A stretch of 64,000 nt of DNA from Corbicula japonica (GCA_038501625.1 JAZAYU010000010.1:6407380-6471379); one strand, 5' to 3'; shown: positions 24,629-36,347, numbered from the stretch's first letter. The notes: generated by a model from the letters alone, not told the origin. A program made the numbers and translations.

Positions 24629-24806
24629 CAGTCAAACCTGTCTTTAGCAGCCACCCAAGGGAGTGACAAAAAGTGGCTGCTCTATACAGGTGGCTGTTAA
24701 AGACTGGTTAAAATAAGAACAAAATGTCAGTTTAGAACATATTCAAACTGACTGTTTAAGACAGGTGTTTGATATTCGCAGGTGGCTGCTAAGGCAGGTT
24801 TCACTG
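24629..24806. mobile_element. 178-bp TA-flanked MITE (copy in duplication unit 1)
   Basis: Begins CAGTCAAACCTGTCTTTAGC and ends with the inverted GCTAAGGCAGGTTTCACTG, flanked by TA at 24627-24628 and 24807-24808. A related 177-bp element sits at 51553-51729; its duplicated twin is near 30216-30393. Confidence 0.75.
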
Positions 24807-26000
24807 TATGTTAATTCCTTAAGGAAATCTACAAAGTACGATCGAGCCATCTTGACGATTAGAAATCGGTTCAGAATATAATTTGTTCATATTGACCACT
24901 GTTAACATAATTATGTTCTTCTTTTGTTGTTTTATTTTCTATGTTTTGTTGAAAACTAAGCATGTTAGCACTGTAAGTATATATGTTTTTTCTGTTCATT
25001 TCCAAAACAATATAAATGGTGAAATGCAATAAATGGTTGTTGTTGTTGGTGGTGGTGGTGGTGGTTATTTCATACTTTCAAAGTTTGCTGCATATACTAT
25101 GCTTTAAAAACAATGCAGATATTGGTTACTTAATAAGCTGTTGAAAAAGGCTTTATAATCGCCCCAGCGGGTTAAAGGTTAATTATCGCTTCATAACGTC
25201 TATATTTGCAGTGGTCACGGTCATTATTTCGTCGATAAAACATAATCCCCATTGTTATTAAAATTTCAATTTTGCTAAATTTGGATTATAACAGTTTGCT
25301 AAAATACCACTGTTAAATGCACAGTTAACACACAATAACAAACACTAATAGTACTTAAATTTTAGAGGCACATTTGCCGGTACATGATTACAAGAAATAT
25401 AGCAATAGAATATAATCAAATTATGCAACGGTAAGAACGCTAAAATTATTTCTTCGGGTTCGATTTCGCTAAAATTGCAACCGCGAAAATGTTAATTATC
25501 GCAAAATTGCGAAAAACTTCGATCGCGAAAATAATGTATCATACGGTATATCCGGCAATTATTTCTAAGTGACATCTGAATTCAACTTATATTCCTGATT
25601 TGAATTTAACACAAATTAACTGCAATCGGCTTTGGTATGTTTAATTAAAAGGGTGAAACAAAATTGTTCTTCATTTGAGCACGCCATATCCTTATAGACA
25701 TTTTGCCAAATAATACATAAAAGGCTATTAATGTAAGTTTTTCTTGGACATTTTTTTGGTTTTTAGAATAACACCCGAAATTATTCGTTTTAATGTGGAT
25801 TATGTTTCTTGATCTGACCTTTCACCTTTAACTATAAATCCCACTATGAATTTCCGTTATATAAGATTATAAAATATCATCCGTTTCCAAATGGTCTCCT
25901 CGAAAACGCTTGGTTTTTTTTTCTAAAGTGCTCACAAAACTCTTACAAAAGATTAAGATCCAGAACTTCTTACTAAATGTATGTAAAATATTTCTTGCAG

Positions 26001-26244
26001 AAAACAGGGTTGAAGGTTATAAAACTGAGCATGGAAACCAGTCTCAAATCTCAAGCATCTGATTGGCTGAAATGGCGACCAGTCGCCATTTCAGCCAATC
26101 AGATGCTTGAGATTTGAGACTGGTTTCCATACTCAGTTTTATAACCTTGGGCACTGCTCTTGCCCATACAAATCGTGATAACAAGACAAGCATTACCTTT
26201 ACTTGGACAGCTCCTGATTCTAATGTTAGCGATATTGTATTTGT
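26001..26244 (+). pseudogene. Gene B exon 3, copy 1: Reeler C-terminal exon, broken by a MITE
   Basis: Acceptor TTTCTTGCAG at 25991-26000; donor TTTGT|GTAAGT at 26244. The Reeler codons are AAA A at 26001, then (after the MITE) ALAHTNRDNKT, FTWTAP and DIVFV. Reading from the acceptor runs into the MITE and hits TGA near 26115. Deleting 149 bp (the MITE plus one CWG copy) restores phase 0 to phase 2 and the expected K-T-A-L-A-H-T. No alternative AG gives the right frame. Confidence 0.8.
26008..26153. mobile_element. Palindromic MITE in Reeler exon 3 (copy 1)
   Basis: Near-perfect inverted arms around GGCGACC/GGTCGCC, with AAGGTTATAAAACTGAGCAT facing its complement. It is flanked by CAG (26005-26007) and CTG (26154-26156). 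The family also occurs at 17075-17198, 31602-31747, 47327-47436 and 52499-52627. No coding capacity. Confidence 0.85.
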
Positions 26245-26282
26245 GTAAGTTTATTTCTATTGTTTTACTGTGGCTTACAGTA

Positions 26283-26665
26283 CCCTCCCCTTGGCTTTGC
26301 AATGCTATAAGCTTCTAATGTTTTATATGTTTGTGTGCTTTTGCATGCAACATTGTTGAGCCGATAGGTGTGTTGGAGTTATTTTACCAAGACAACTTGT
26401 ACTTGTTTTGTGATACAAGAACCTGTTGGGGCAAGTGTGAGGTTGGTGCACCCTAGAACCTGGTTTAAACCCCCAGTGGCAATTTGTTTTGCCACTGACA
26501 GTTCCAAGGCGGTCATCCCTCGGGTTCTCACTTTCGTTAATAGTTTGTGGCGTCCATGTTGAAACTGATTTTTGTAATACCATGTTCTCTTTTCCTCTCT
26601 ACTGTTTGGCTGTGTGGGGAGGCTGAGTCTGCTGGATGTGGCCATCCCTGATATGCATATTTCAC
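26283..26665 (-). repeat. R1, near full-length (gene B intron 3, copy 1)
   Basis: The most complete R1 copy. It runs from TGGCTTTGCAATGC on the + strand to GATATGCATATTTCAC. Its twin is at 31877-32259. Confidence 0.75.
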
Positions 26666-26760
26666 TTTTTGACAAGTATAATGACACGACGGAAGCTGTT
26701 CTACATGGCTGGCATTTGTTATTGATTATGTTTTTATGTAGTTTTTTGGTTTCATTACAG

Positions 26761-27362
26761 TTTTACTGTCGTACAGAGTAAGCCCTTTTACTGGGTGAAC
26801 CAGAACTCTGCCATTCTCACCTACCAGGCTACAATAACTCCAGGTGTGGATAATAAAACACAGGCAACAACAACTTCAGGCGTACTAAACACATCACAGG
26901 CAACAACTGGAGATGTACAGAATACAACACAGAATTCAACAACTGCGAGGGGGCAAAACACAACACAGGCTTCAACAACTGCGGGTGTGCAAAACACAAC
27001 ACAGGCTTCAACAACTGCAGGTGTGCAAAACACAACACAGGCGTCAACAACTGCAGGTGTGCAAAAACACAACACAGGCGTCAACAACTGCAGGTGTGCA
27101 AAACACAACACAGGCTTCAACAACTGCGGGTGCGCAAAACACAACACAGACTTTAACAACTGCAGATGTGCAAAACACAACACAGTCTTCAACAACTGCG
27201 TGTGTGCAAAACACAACACAGGCTTCAACAACTGCAGGTGGTACACAGAACATAACACTTCCTACAACATCCCTGCTGAATACAACATCGTCCAACCCCG
27301 CTTATACAACTTCAATTGAACAAAGCACAGAACATGCTACAACAAAAGCACCTTCGCCAATG
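26761..27362 (+). pseudogene. Gene B exon 4, copy 1: end of Reeler and mucin-like stalk, frameshifted
   Basis: Acceptor TTTCATTACAG, donor CCAATG|GTAAAT. The start finishes the Reeler domain (FTVVQSKPFYWVNQNS), followed by a Thr/Ser-rich stalk built from 12-residue units like QNTTQASTTAGV. The exon is 602 bases; 601 would end in phase 0 as exon 5 requires. The surplus base is in the A-run at 27063-27067 (five A's where sister units have four), after which the reading frame is lost. The correct frame resumes downstream and ends KAPSPM. Such stalks are usually O-glycosylated spacers. Confidence 0.85.
26920..27245 (+). repeat. 36-bp coding minisatellite (mucin units)
   Basis: About nine units of 36 bp encoding QNTTQ(A/S)STTAGV variants; one unit is 37 bp. 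Repeated again at 32514-32839. Confidence 0.9.
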
Positions 27363-28780
27363 GTAAATGTTGATCGCAATATGTTTAGTCAATCAGTTGT
27401 GGAAATTCAGATCGATAAACTGTTGAATAAATGTGAATACATTTCACAGTATGTAATTTTTTAAACACTATTCTCATTTAACCGGCATAACTGCCGCAAT
27501 CTGACGTTAACATTAGCAATAAGAACTTTTCTACTGACGCTCCAGCTGAGAATACTTTTGTTGTCATCAGAATATACACTATATTCATTTAAAGCTTCCT
27601 TCGTGTATTTTTGGTCCTTGTTTGACAAATATGTCTTCCATTACTGCCCATGAACAGGCTCAATCAAACCGAGGCTGCAATATTTTCAAATTTGTCGTGG
27701 TCGAGGGTCTTCAAAGTTCCCTTTTCATCTATTTGAATGAAAAATAAGTAACGTCTTTCACATAATAATGTTGCGTTTAGATACATGTTATAAAGACAAT
27801 TTCTAATAAATAAAGAAATAACAAATAAAGAAAGGTAGGTCAGATTTATTCAGTCAATTGATTATGTATACTTTGCTGCTGTTTGAGCAAAGGAATGTGG
27901 CTTTGGTGTTAGTGTTGTTTTTATTTGATTCCAAAACGAGTGTTGTTTACTCTTCATCAAAATGATTTAATTGTTCACTTGAAAATACATTTGAGCTTTT
28001 AATTCACGAGCTAAAATCTTGTCTGAATAACTAACATTTTATTGTCAGAAATATTCCTATTTCTTGTTTTGCTATTTCTAGTATGCTCCACCAAATAATG
28101 TATTATGACAAAACATGTCCATTTTTTCTTGCTTTCTCCATAGGAAACCCATATTATAAGCTTGAATTTTAGAACACTTTTAAAGCTTTGAGCTTTTAAT
28201 TCACGAGCTAAAATCTTGCCTGAATAACTAACATTTTATTGTCAGAAATATCGCTATTTCTTGTTTTGCTTTTTCTAGTATGCTCGACCAAATAATATAG
28301 TATGACTAAACATGTCCATATTTTCTTGCTTTCTGCATAGGAAATCCATATTATAAGCTTGAATGTTAGAACACTTTTAATTTAAGTTGATCCATTCTCA
28401 GACATCTCCGGGCGTTAGTTTCCGCCTTCAATAGTCACTTTATTGTAATGAGCATGCATATTTGGGGTATCCAGATTGGTAAGTTATAGACATTATTGTT
28501 AAGAGAGGTATTCTAGATAGAATTAACGGACTTCCTATACATGTATGCTACTCTGTATGTAGTAATCAAGTTGTAGATAAGCCCTATCATGAGCTAAACA
28601 ACAGAACTGTCATAACTTAGGCTTCTGATTAGTTAAAACTAAGCCTTCCAGTCTCCGAATAGACCATTCAAAAGCGAGAGATTTTGGGACTTGCCCTAGA
28701 TTCCGTTATGATGTAAGGCCATAGAAACAACAAAAACATCTTCCAAACTACTTAATTTGACAGTAAACAACATATTACAG
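27363..28780. other. Gene B intron 4 (copy 1) with two repeats
   Basis: Contains an R2-type repeat (27645-27735: CCATGAACAGGCTCAATCAA, TCAAAGTTCCCTTTT) and a 197-bp two-unit tandem repeat at 27991-28383. Confidence 0.65.
27991..28383. repeat. 197-bp tandem duplication nested in the 5.6-kb unit
   Basis: Two units, each starting TTGAGCTTTTAATTCACGAG (27991 and 28188), about 93-95% alike by eye. The whole pair recurs at 33585-33977. Confidence 0.85.
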
Positions 28781-28967
28781 GGCATAACAAAAGATGGTGG
28801 GTGTGGAAAGACTGTAGGATGCTTTCATGACTGTGACAGCAGCAGCACGTGTGGTTTTCTTTTAACCTGGGTCGAAAACGGAGATTATATAGATCTGGCC
28901 TTGTCCTGTCTTCTTGATGGAGGGGGACGTCTACTGTGCGATTGGTCTGTCAAGTGATAATAAAATG
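28781..28967 (+). pseudogene. Gene B exon 5, copy 1: DOMON first half, frameshifted
   Basis: Acceptor ACATATTACAG, donor AAAATG|GTAAGG. Encodes GITKDGGCGKTVGCFHDC and TCGFLLTWVENGDYIDLALS, the DOMON start seen in FRRS1-like proteins (CGKTxGCF). The G-run at 28922-28926 has five G's where copy 2 has four, so the exon is 187 instead of 186 bases and the frame shifts before the end. Confidence 0.85.
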
Positions 28968-29061
28968 GTAAGGCCGCATAAGTTTACATTGAGAACCTGT
29001 TGGTCAGGCAACTGTGAAGTAAGTGCTCCAATGAACCTTGTTGAAACCAGTGGCATGTTAT

Positions 29062-29250
29062 TTTTTACCCTGACCGTTCCAAGGCAGTAATCAATCGGTT
29101 TCTAATTATTATCTATAATTGTTTGTGGTGTTTGTGGTGTCTATTTTGAAATTGATCATTATATAAACCCTGCTCTATTTTGGCTGAGAGGGGAGGCTGT
29201 TTTATTTATGTGGCTACTCCTGAAATCCACATTTAACCTTTTTGTAAACA
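29062..29250 (-). repeat. R1 fragment directly after exon 5 (copy 1)
   Basis: R1 words GACCGTTCCAAGGCAGTAA and GAGGGGAGGCTG. Twin at 34655-34843. Confidence 0.6.
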
Positions 29251-29582
29251 CTTAACACAATTGTGTTAACACCAGCGTGAGAAGCCACGCAGGCTCGGCA
29301 TTGTTTAAAATTATCGCAATACAGTTGATAAATTCAGTTGAAGAATTTAATTTCTACAAACCATGTGTGGAAACAATGAATATTCTGGCTCAAAATATTT
29401 GAAAGATGTGTTATTTTCTGCAATTTAGCACTGGCGTTAGGGTCCTATACATTAGTCAACTTATTGAAAGCTTTTCTTTGACCTTCTGAACTTTAATCTC
29501 CATTATTTCGTACTTTTCACTTTGCACGGCTTTCCAATTCACAATTTTCAGTTAAAAACAATTTGATTTTTAACAACTTAGC

Positions 29583-29990
29583 TTCCTTATACCCGCCCCT
29601 TCGGCTTTGCAATGCTCTTAGCTTCTTATGTTTTATATGTTTCTGTGCTTTTGCATGCAACATTGTTAAGCCGATAAGTGGGTTGGAGTCTTTTCACCGA
29701 GACGACTTGTACTTGTTTTGTGATACGAGAACCTGATGGGGCAAGTGTGAGGTTGGTGCACCCTAGAACCTGGTTTAAACCCCCAGTGGCAATTTGATTT
29801 GCCACTGACCGTTCCAAGGCGATAACCCCTCGGGTTCTCATTTTTGTGTATTGTTAGTGGTGTCTTTTTTGAAACTGATCATTTTATTAACCATGCTCTC
29901 TCCCCCTCTCTTCTTCTTGACTGTGTGGGGAGGCTGTTTTTTCTGAATGTGGCGATTCCTGATATGCATATTTCACCTTTTTATAAAATA
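29583..29990 (-). repeat. R1 copy at the right end of duplication unit 1
   Basis: Near full-length R1 ending about 55 bp before the duplication junction at 30044/30045. Twin at 35177-35578. Confidence 0.7.
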
Positions 29991-30623
29991 TTGTTTGTTA
30001 TGCAATAAAATATAGGTTAAAAAAATAGCGAAGTTAAAAAGGTTAAACAGATTATATAAGAATGTAAAAAAAATTAAGTTGAGTCGGAAAACCACTTTTT
30101 GATGTGTTTCCCTTTGTACAAAGGCTTAAAACAGAAAATGTGTTTGTCTTGGCCTAATATCAGTCAATTTAAATCAGTCATTAATTCGGAAAACTCCAGA
30201 ATAATTGTTAGAGTACAGTCAAACCTGTCTTTAGCAGCCACCCAAGGGAGTGACAAAAAGTGGCTGCTCTATACAGGTGGCTGTTAAAGACTGGTTAAAA
30301 TAAGAACAAAATGTCAGTTTAGAACATATTCAAACTGGCTGTTTAAGACAGGTGTTTGATATTCGCAGGTGGCTGCTAAGGCAGGTTTCACTGTATGTTA
30401 ATTCCTTAAGGAAATCTACAAAGTACGATCGAGCCATCTTGACGATTAGAAATCGGTTCAGAATATAATTTGTTCATATTGACCACTGTTAACATAATTA
30501 TGTTCTTCTTTTGTTGTTTTATTTTCTATGTTTTGTTGAAAACTAAGCATGTTAGCACTGTAAGTATATATGTTTTTTTCTGTTCATTTCCAAAACAATA
30601 TAAATGGTGAAATGCAATAAATG

Positions 30624-30654
<31 letters not shown>

Positions 30655-31594
30655 ATTTCATACTTTCAAAGTTTGCTGCATATACTATGCTTTAAAAACA
30701 ATGCAGATATTGGTTACTTAATAAGCTGTTGAAAAAGGCTTTATAATCGCCCCAGCGGGTTAAAGGTTAATTATCGCTTCATAACGTCTATATTTGCAGT
30801 GGTCACGGTCATTATTTCGTCGATAAAACATAATCCCCATTGTTATTAAAATTTCAATTTTGCTAAATTTGGATTATAACAGTTTGCTAAAATACCACTG
30901 TTAAATGCACAGTTAACACACAATAACAAACACTTCTTCTAATAGTACTTAAATTTTAGAGGCACATTTGCCGGTACATGATTACAAGAAATACAGCAAT
31001 AGAATATAATCAAATTATGCAACGGTAAGAACGCTAAAATTATTTCTTCGGGTTCGATTTCGCTAAAATTGCAACCGCGAAAATTTTAATTATCGCAAAA
31101 TTGCGAAAAACTTCGATCGCGAAAATAATGTATCATACGGTATATCCGGCAATTATTTCTAAGTGACATCTGAATTCAACTTATATTCCTGATTTGAATT
31201 TAACACAAATTAACTGCAATCGGCTTTGGTATGTTTAATTAAAAGGGTGAAACAAAATTGTTCTTCATTTGAGCACGCCATATCCTTATAGACATTTTGC
31301 CAAATAATACATAAAAGGCTATTAATGTAAGTTTTTCTTGGACATTTTTTTGGTTTTTAGAATAACACCCGAAATTATTCGTTTTAATGTGGATTATGTT
31401 TCTTGATCTGACCTTTCACCTTTAACTATAAATCCCACTATGAATTTCCGTTATATAAGATTATAAAATATCATCCGTTTCCAAATGGTCTCCTCGAAAA
31501 CGCTTGGTTTTTTTTTCTAAAGTGCTCACAAAACTCTTACAAAAGATTAAGATCCAGAACTTCTTACTAAATGTATGTAAAATATTTCTTGCAG

Positions 31595-31838
31595 AAAACA
31601 GGGTTGAAGGTTATAAAACTGAGCATGGAAACCAGTCTCAAATCTCAAGCATCTGATTGGCTGAAATGGCGACCAGTCGCCATTTCAGCCAATCAGATGC
31701 TTGAGATTTGAGACTGGTTTCCATGCTCAGTTTTATAACCTTGGGCACTGCTCTTGCCCATACAAATCGTGATAACAAGACAAACATTACCTTTACTTGG
31801 ACAGCTCCTGATTCTAATGTTAGCGATATTGTATTTGT
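31595..31838 (+). pseudogene. Gene B exon 3, copy 2, also MITE-disrupted
   Basis: Same structure as 26001-26244, with the palindromic MITE at 31602-31747. Carrying the same insertion means the MITE arrived before the duplication (or that the two copies are alleles). Confidence 0.8.
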
Positions 31839-31876
31839 GTAAGTTTATTTCTATTGTTTTACTGTGGCTTACAGTA

Positions 31877-32259
31877 CCCTCCCCTTGGCTTTGCAATGCT
31901 ATAAGCTTCTAATGTTTTATATGTTTGTGTGCTTTTGCATGCAACATTGTTGAGCCGATAGGTGTGTTGGAGTTATTTTACCAAGACAACTTGTACTTGT
32001 TTTGTGATACAAGAACCTGTTGGGGCAAGTGTGAGGTTGGTGCACCCTAGAACCTGGTTTAAACCCCCAGTGGCAATTTGTTTTGCCACTGACAGTTCCA
32101 AGGCGGTCATCCCTCGGGTTCTCACTTTCGTTAATAGTTTGTGGCGTCCATGTTGAAACTGATTTTTGTAATACCATGTTCTCTTTTCCTCTCTACTGTT
32201 TGGCTGTGTGGGGAGGCTGAGTCTGCTGGATGTGGCCATCCCTGATATGCATATTTCAC
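31877..32259 (-). repeat. R1, near full-length (gene B intron 3, copy 2)
   Basis: Twin of 26283-26665. Confidence 0.75.
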
Positions 32260-32354
32260 TTTTTGACAAGTATAATGACACGACGGAAGCTGTTCTACAT
32301 GGCTGGCATTTGTTATTGATTATGTTTTTATGTAGTTTTTTGGTTTCATTACAG

Positions 32355-32956
32355 TTTTACTGTCGTACAGAGTAAGCCCGTTTACTGGGTGAACCAGAAC
32401 TCTGCCATTCTCACCTACCAGGCTACAATAACTCCAGGTGTGGATAATAAAACACAGGCAACAACAACTTCAGGCGTACTAAACACATCACAGGCAACAA
32501 CTGGAGATGTACAGAATACAACACAGAATTCAACAACTGCGAGGGGGCAAAACACAACACAGGCTTCAACAACTGCGGGTGTGCAAAACACAACACAGGC
32601 TTCAACAACTGCAGGTGTGCAAAACACAACACAGGCGTCAACAACTGCAGGTGTGCAAAAACACAACACAGGCGTCAACAACTGCAGGTGTGCAAAACAC
32701 AACACAGGCTTCAACAACTGCGGGTGCGCAAAACACAACACAGACTTTAACAACTGCAGATGTGCAAAACACAACACAGTCTTCAACAACTGTGTGTGTG
32801 CAAAACACAACACAGGCTTCAACAACTGCAGGTGGTACACAGAACATAACACTTCCTACAACATCCCTGCTGAATACAACATCGTCCAACCCCGCTTATA
32901 CAACTTCAATTGAACAAAGCACAGAACATGCTACAACAAAAGCACCTTCGCCAATG
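32355..32956 (+). pseudogene. Gene B exon 4, copy 2: mucin-like stalk, same frameshift
   Basis: 602 bases, with the surplus A in the run at 32657-32661, exactly as in copy 1. One unit reads TTVCV instead of TTACV. All other comments for 26761-27362 apply. Confidence 0.85.
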
Positions 32957-33584
32957 GTAAATGTTGATCGCAATATGTTTAGTCAATCAGTTGTGGAAAT
33001 TCAGATCGATAAACTGTTGAATAAATGTGAATACATTTCACAGTATGTAATTTTTTAAACACTATTCTCATTTAACCGGCATAACTGCCGCAATCTGACG
33101 TTAACATTAGCAATAAGAACTTTTCTACTGACGCTCCAGCTGAGAATACTTTTGTTGTCATCAGAATATACACTATATTCATTTAAAGCTTCCTTCGTGT
33201 ATTTTTGGTCCTTGTTTGACAAATATGTCTTCCATTACTGCCCATGAACAGGCTCAATCAAACCGAGGCTGCAATATTTTCAAATTTGTCGTGGTCGAGG
33301 GTCTTCAAAGTTCCCTTTTCATCTATTTGAATGAAAAATAAGTAACGTCTTTCACATAATAATGTTGCGTTTAGATACATGTTATAAAGACAATTTCTAA
33401 TAAATAAAGAAATAACAAATAAAGAAAGGTAGGTCAGATTTATTCAGTCAATTGATTATGTATACTTTGCTGCTGTTTGAGCAAAGGAGTGTGGCTTTGG
33501 TGTTAGTGTTGTTTTTATTTGATTCCAAAACGAGTGTTGTTTACTCTTCATCAAAATGATTTAATTGTTCACTTGAAAATACAT

Positions 33585-33977
33585 TTGAGCTTTTAATTCA
33601 CGAGCTAAAATCTTGTCTGAATAACTAACATTTTATTGTCAGAAATATTCCTATTTCTTGTTTTGCTATTTCTAGTATGCTCCACCAAATAATGTATTAT
33701 GACAAAACATGTCCATTTTTTCTTGCTTTCTCCATAGGAAACCCATATTATAAGCTTGAATTTTAGAACACTTTTAAAGCTTTGAGCTTTTAATTCACGA
33801 GCTAAAATCTTGCCTGAATAACTAACATTTTATTGTCAGAAATATCGCTATTTCTTGTTTTGCTTTTTCTAGTATGCTCGACCAAATAATATAGTATGAC
33901 TAAACATGTCCATATTTTCTTGCTTTCTGCATAGGAAATCCATATTATAAGCTTGAATGTTAGAACACTTTTAATTT
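33585..33977. repeat. 197-bp tandem duplication, second occurrence
   Basis: Twin of 27991-28383. Confidence 0.85.
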
Positions 33978-34374
33978 AAGTTGATCCATTCTCAGACATC
34001 TCCGGGCGTTAGTTTCCGCCTTCAATAGTCACTTTATTGTAATGAGCATGCATATTTGGGGTATCCAGATTGGTAAGTTATAGACATTATTGTTAAGAGA
34101 GGTATTCTAGATAGAATTAACGGACTTCCTATACATGTATGCTACTCTGTATGTAGTAATCAAGTTGTAGATAAGCCCTATCATGAGCTAAACAACAGAA
34201 CTGTCATAACTTAGGCTTCTGATTAGTTAAAACTAAGCCTTCCAGTCTCCGAATAGACCATTCAAAAGCGAGAGATTTTGGGACTTGCCCTAGATTCCGT
34301 TATGATGTAAGGCCATAGAAACAACAAAAACATCTTCCAAACTACTTAATTTGACAGTAAACAACATATTACAG

Positions 34375-34560
34375 GGCATAACAAAAGATGGTGGGTGTGG
34401 AAAGACTGTAGGATGCTTTCATGACTGTGACAGCAGCAGCACGTGTGGTTTTCTTTTAACCTGGGTCGAAAACGGAGATTATATAGATCTGGCCTTGTCC
34501 TGTCTTCTTGATGGAGGGGACGTCTACTGTGCGATTGGTCTGTCAAGTGATAATAAAATG
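34375..34560 (+). CDS. Gene B exon 5, copy 2: DOMON first half, intact
   Basis: 186 bases (62 codons), phase 0 at both ends. Contains CGKTVGCFHDC, LTWVENGDYIDLALS, GDVYCAIGLSSDNKM. The last residues join directly to exon 6 (GDDSVFECV), giving the DOMON pattern SSDNKM-GDDSVFEC. This copy, not 28781-28967, is the one compatible with the rest of the gene. Confidence 0.9.
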
Positions 34561-34654
34561 GTAAGGCCGCATAAGTTTACATTGAGAACCTGTTGGTCAG
34601 GCAACTGTGAAGTAAGTGCTCCAATGAACCTTGTTGAAACCAGTGGCATGTTAT

Positions 34655-34843
34655 TTTTTACCCTGACCGTTCCAAGGCAGTAATCAATCGGTTTCTAATT
34701 ATTATCTATAATTGTTTGTGGTGTTTGTGGTGTCTATTTTGAAATTGATCATTATATAAACCCTGCTCTATTTTGGCTGAGAGGGGAGGCTGTTTTATTT
34801 ATGTGGCTACTCCTGAAATCCACATTTAACCTTTTTGTAAACA
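34655..34843 (-). repeat. R1 fragment after exon 5 (copy 2)
   Basis: Twin of 29062-29250. Confidence 0.6.
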
Positions 34844-35176
34844 CTTAACACAATTGTGTTAACACCAGCGTGAGAAGCCACGCAGGCTCGGCATTGTTTA
34901 AAATTATCGCAATACAGTTGATAAATTCAGTTGAAGAATTTAATTTCTACAAACCATGTGTGGAAACAATGAATATTCTGGCTCAAAATATTTGAAAGAT
35001 GTGTTATTTTCTGCAATTTAGCACTGGCGTTAGGGTCCTATACATTAGTCAACTTATTGAAAGCTTTTCTTTGACCTTCTGAACTTTAATCTCCATTATT
35101 TCGTACTTTTCACTTTGCACGGCTTTCCAATTCACAATTTTCAGTTAAAAACAATTTGATTTTTAACAACTTAGCT

Positions 35177-35578
35177 TCCTTATACCCGCCCCTTCGGCTT
35201 TGCAATGCTCTTAGCTTCTTATGTTTTATATGTTTCTGTGCTTTTGCATGCAACATTGTTAAGCCGATAAGTGGGTTGGAGTCTTTTCACCGAGACGACT
35301 TGTACTTGTTTTGTGATACGAGAACCTGATGGGGCAAGTGTGAGGTTGGTGCACCCTAGAACCTGGTTTAAACCCCCAGTGGCAATTTGATTTGCCACTG
35401 ACCGTTCCAAGGCGGTAACCCCTCGGGTTCTCATTTTTGTTTATTGTTAGTGGTGTCTTTTTTGAAACTGATCATTTTATTAACCATGCTCTCTCCCCCT
35501 CTCTTCTTCTTGACTGTGTGGGGAGGCTGTTTTTTCTGAATGTGGCGATTCCTGATATGCATATTTCACCTTTTTATA
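35177..35578 (-). repeat. R1 copy at the right end of duplication unit 2
   Basis: Twin of 29583-29990. Confidence 0.7.
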
Positions 35579-35639
35579 AAATATTGTTTGTTATGCAATA
35601 AAATATAGGTTAAAAAAATAGCGAAGTTAAAAAGGTTAA

Positions 35640-36347
35640 CGTGCACATTTAATACTAGCTTCTAATATATTCAGGAACAGTATCTTTCTATATTTTTGTC
35701 AATAAATACAAATTTTGTGAAGCATCACGTTGCAGTTGAAATTTCGTTACAACTCAGTAGGTAAAATGTTACTAAGCATCTGGTTCAAGAACATTAATAC
35801 GCTCTAAGGTAAGTAAGAGCTTAGAAAACCAGACTGAGATCCCAAGCTGTTCATTCTGGGACTGTGTTCAGTTTCAACTAACCATATTGATGAGGTCTCT
35901 TTTTTCTGTTTTATAATCTTCCCTTTTCATCTACTTGTACACAGGACTGGCTGGACTAGATCAAGAACGTAGTACCGCCTCATCAACAAATTAAACCTTT
36001 GTATATGCGGGTTTAATCGCATTTGCAATCATTGTAGTTCCAGATAAGTGACGTTTGAACAGGATTTTCACTGTTCGCTTTTTGATTTATTAAGGTTGCG
36101 AACAATGTTGATCCTAATCATACGACACGAATGTTCAGGCGGATCTGAATCTACACTGTTCACACATTTTAGCAAACCTGTTTATTTGGAGTAGAAGATG
36201 AAACACAACAATAAAATATGCTTTTATTCATTAACCGGCTTTACCAATCCTTTTCAGAACCGGTTTTACCAATGCTTTTCAGAAAGTTTGCAGATTGTTA
36301 AATGTCAGTTGAGCTATTTAACAAATGTAATGTGGTTTTTAATTCAG
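35640..36347. other. Gene B intron 5 outside the duplication
   Basis: No element firmly recognised; a scrap related to the 3878-4029 inverted repeat (GGATCTGAATCTACACTG) lies near 36140. Confidence 0.5.

Larger units (their letters stand above)
24458..30044. repeat. 5.6-kb tandem duplication, copy 1
   Basis: Nearly identical, base by base, to 30045-35639. Copy 1 starts at AAACAGATTATATAAGAATG and ends at AAAAAGGTT(AA). It holds gene B exons 3, 4 and 5 plus MITEs and R1 copies. I saw only scattered substitutions and a few indels (for example a 6-bp TTCTTC present only in copy 2 near 30935). Confidence 0.95.
30045..35639. repeat. 5.6-kb tandem duplication, copy 2
   Basis: Second copy of 24458-30044, directly abutting it. 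Junction TTAAACAG shares two A's with both outer borders (microhomology). Same order of elements: MITE near 30216-30393, E3, R1, E4, 197-bp pair, E5, R1, R1. Confidence 0.95.

Noticed and set aside
26001..26244. Exon 3 starting at the CTCAG inside the MITE (26136)
   Set aside because: From there the phase-0 reading enters the wrong frame and stops at TGA soon after; the Reeler codons need a different phase.
26821..27258. Long minus-strand open frames across the mucin repeats (and 32415-32852)
   Set aside because: They are antisense shadows of the 36-bp repeat; repeats without stops give open frames on several strands.
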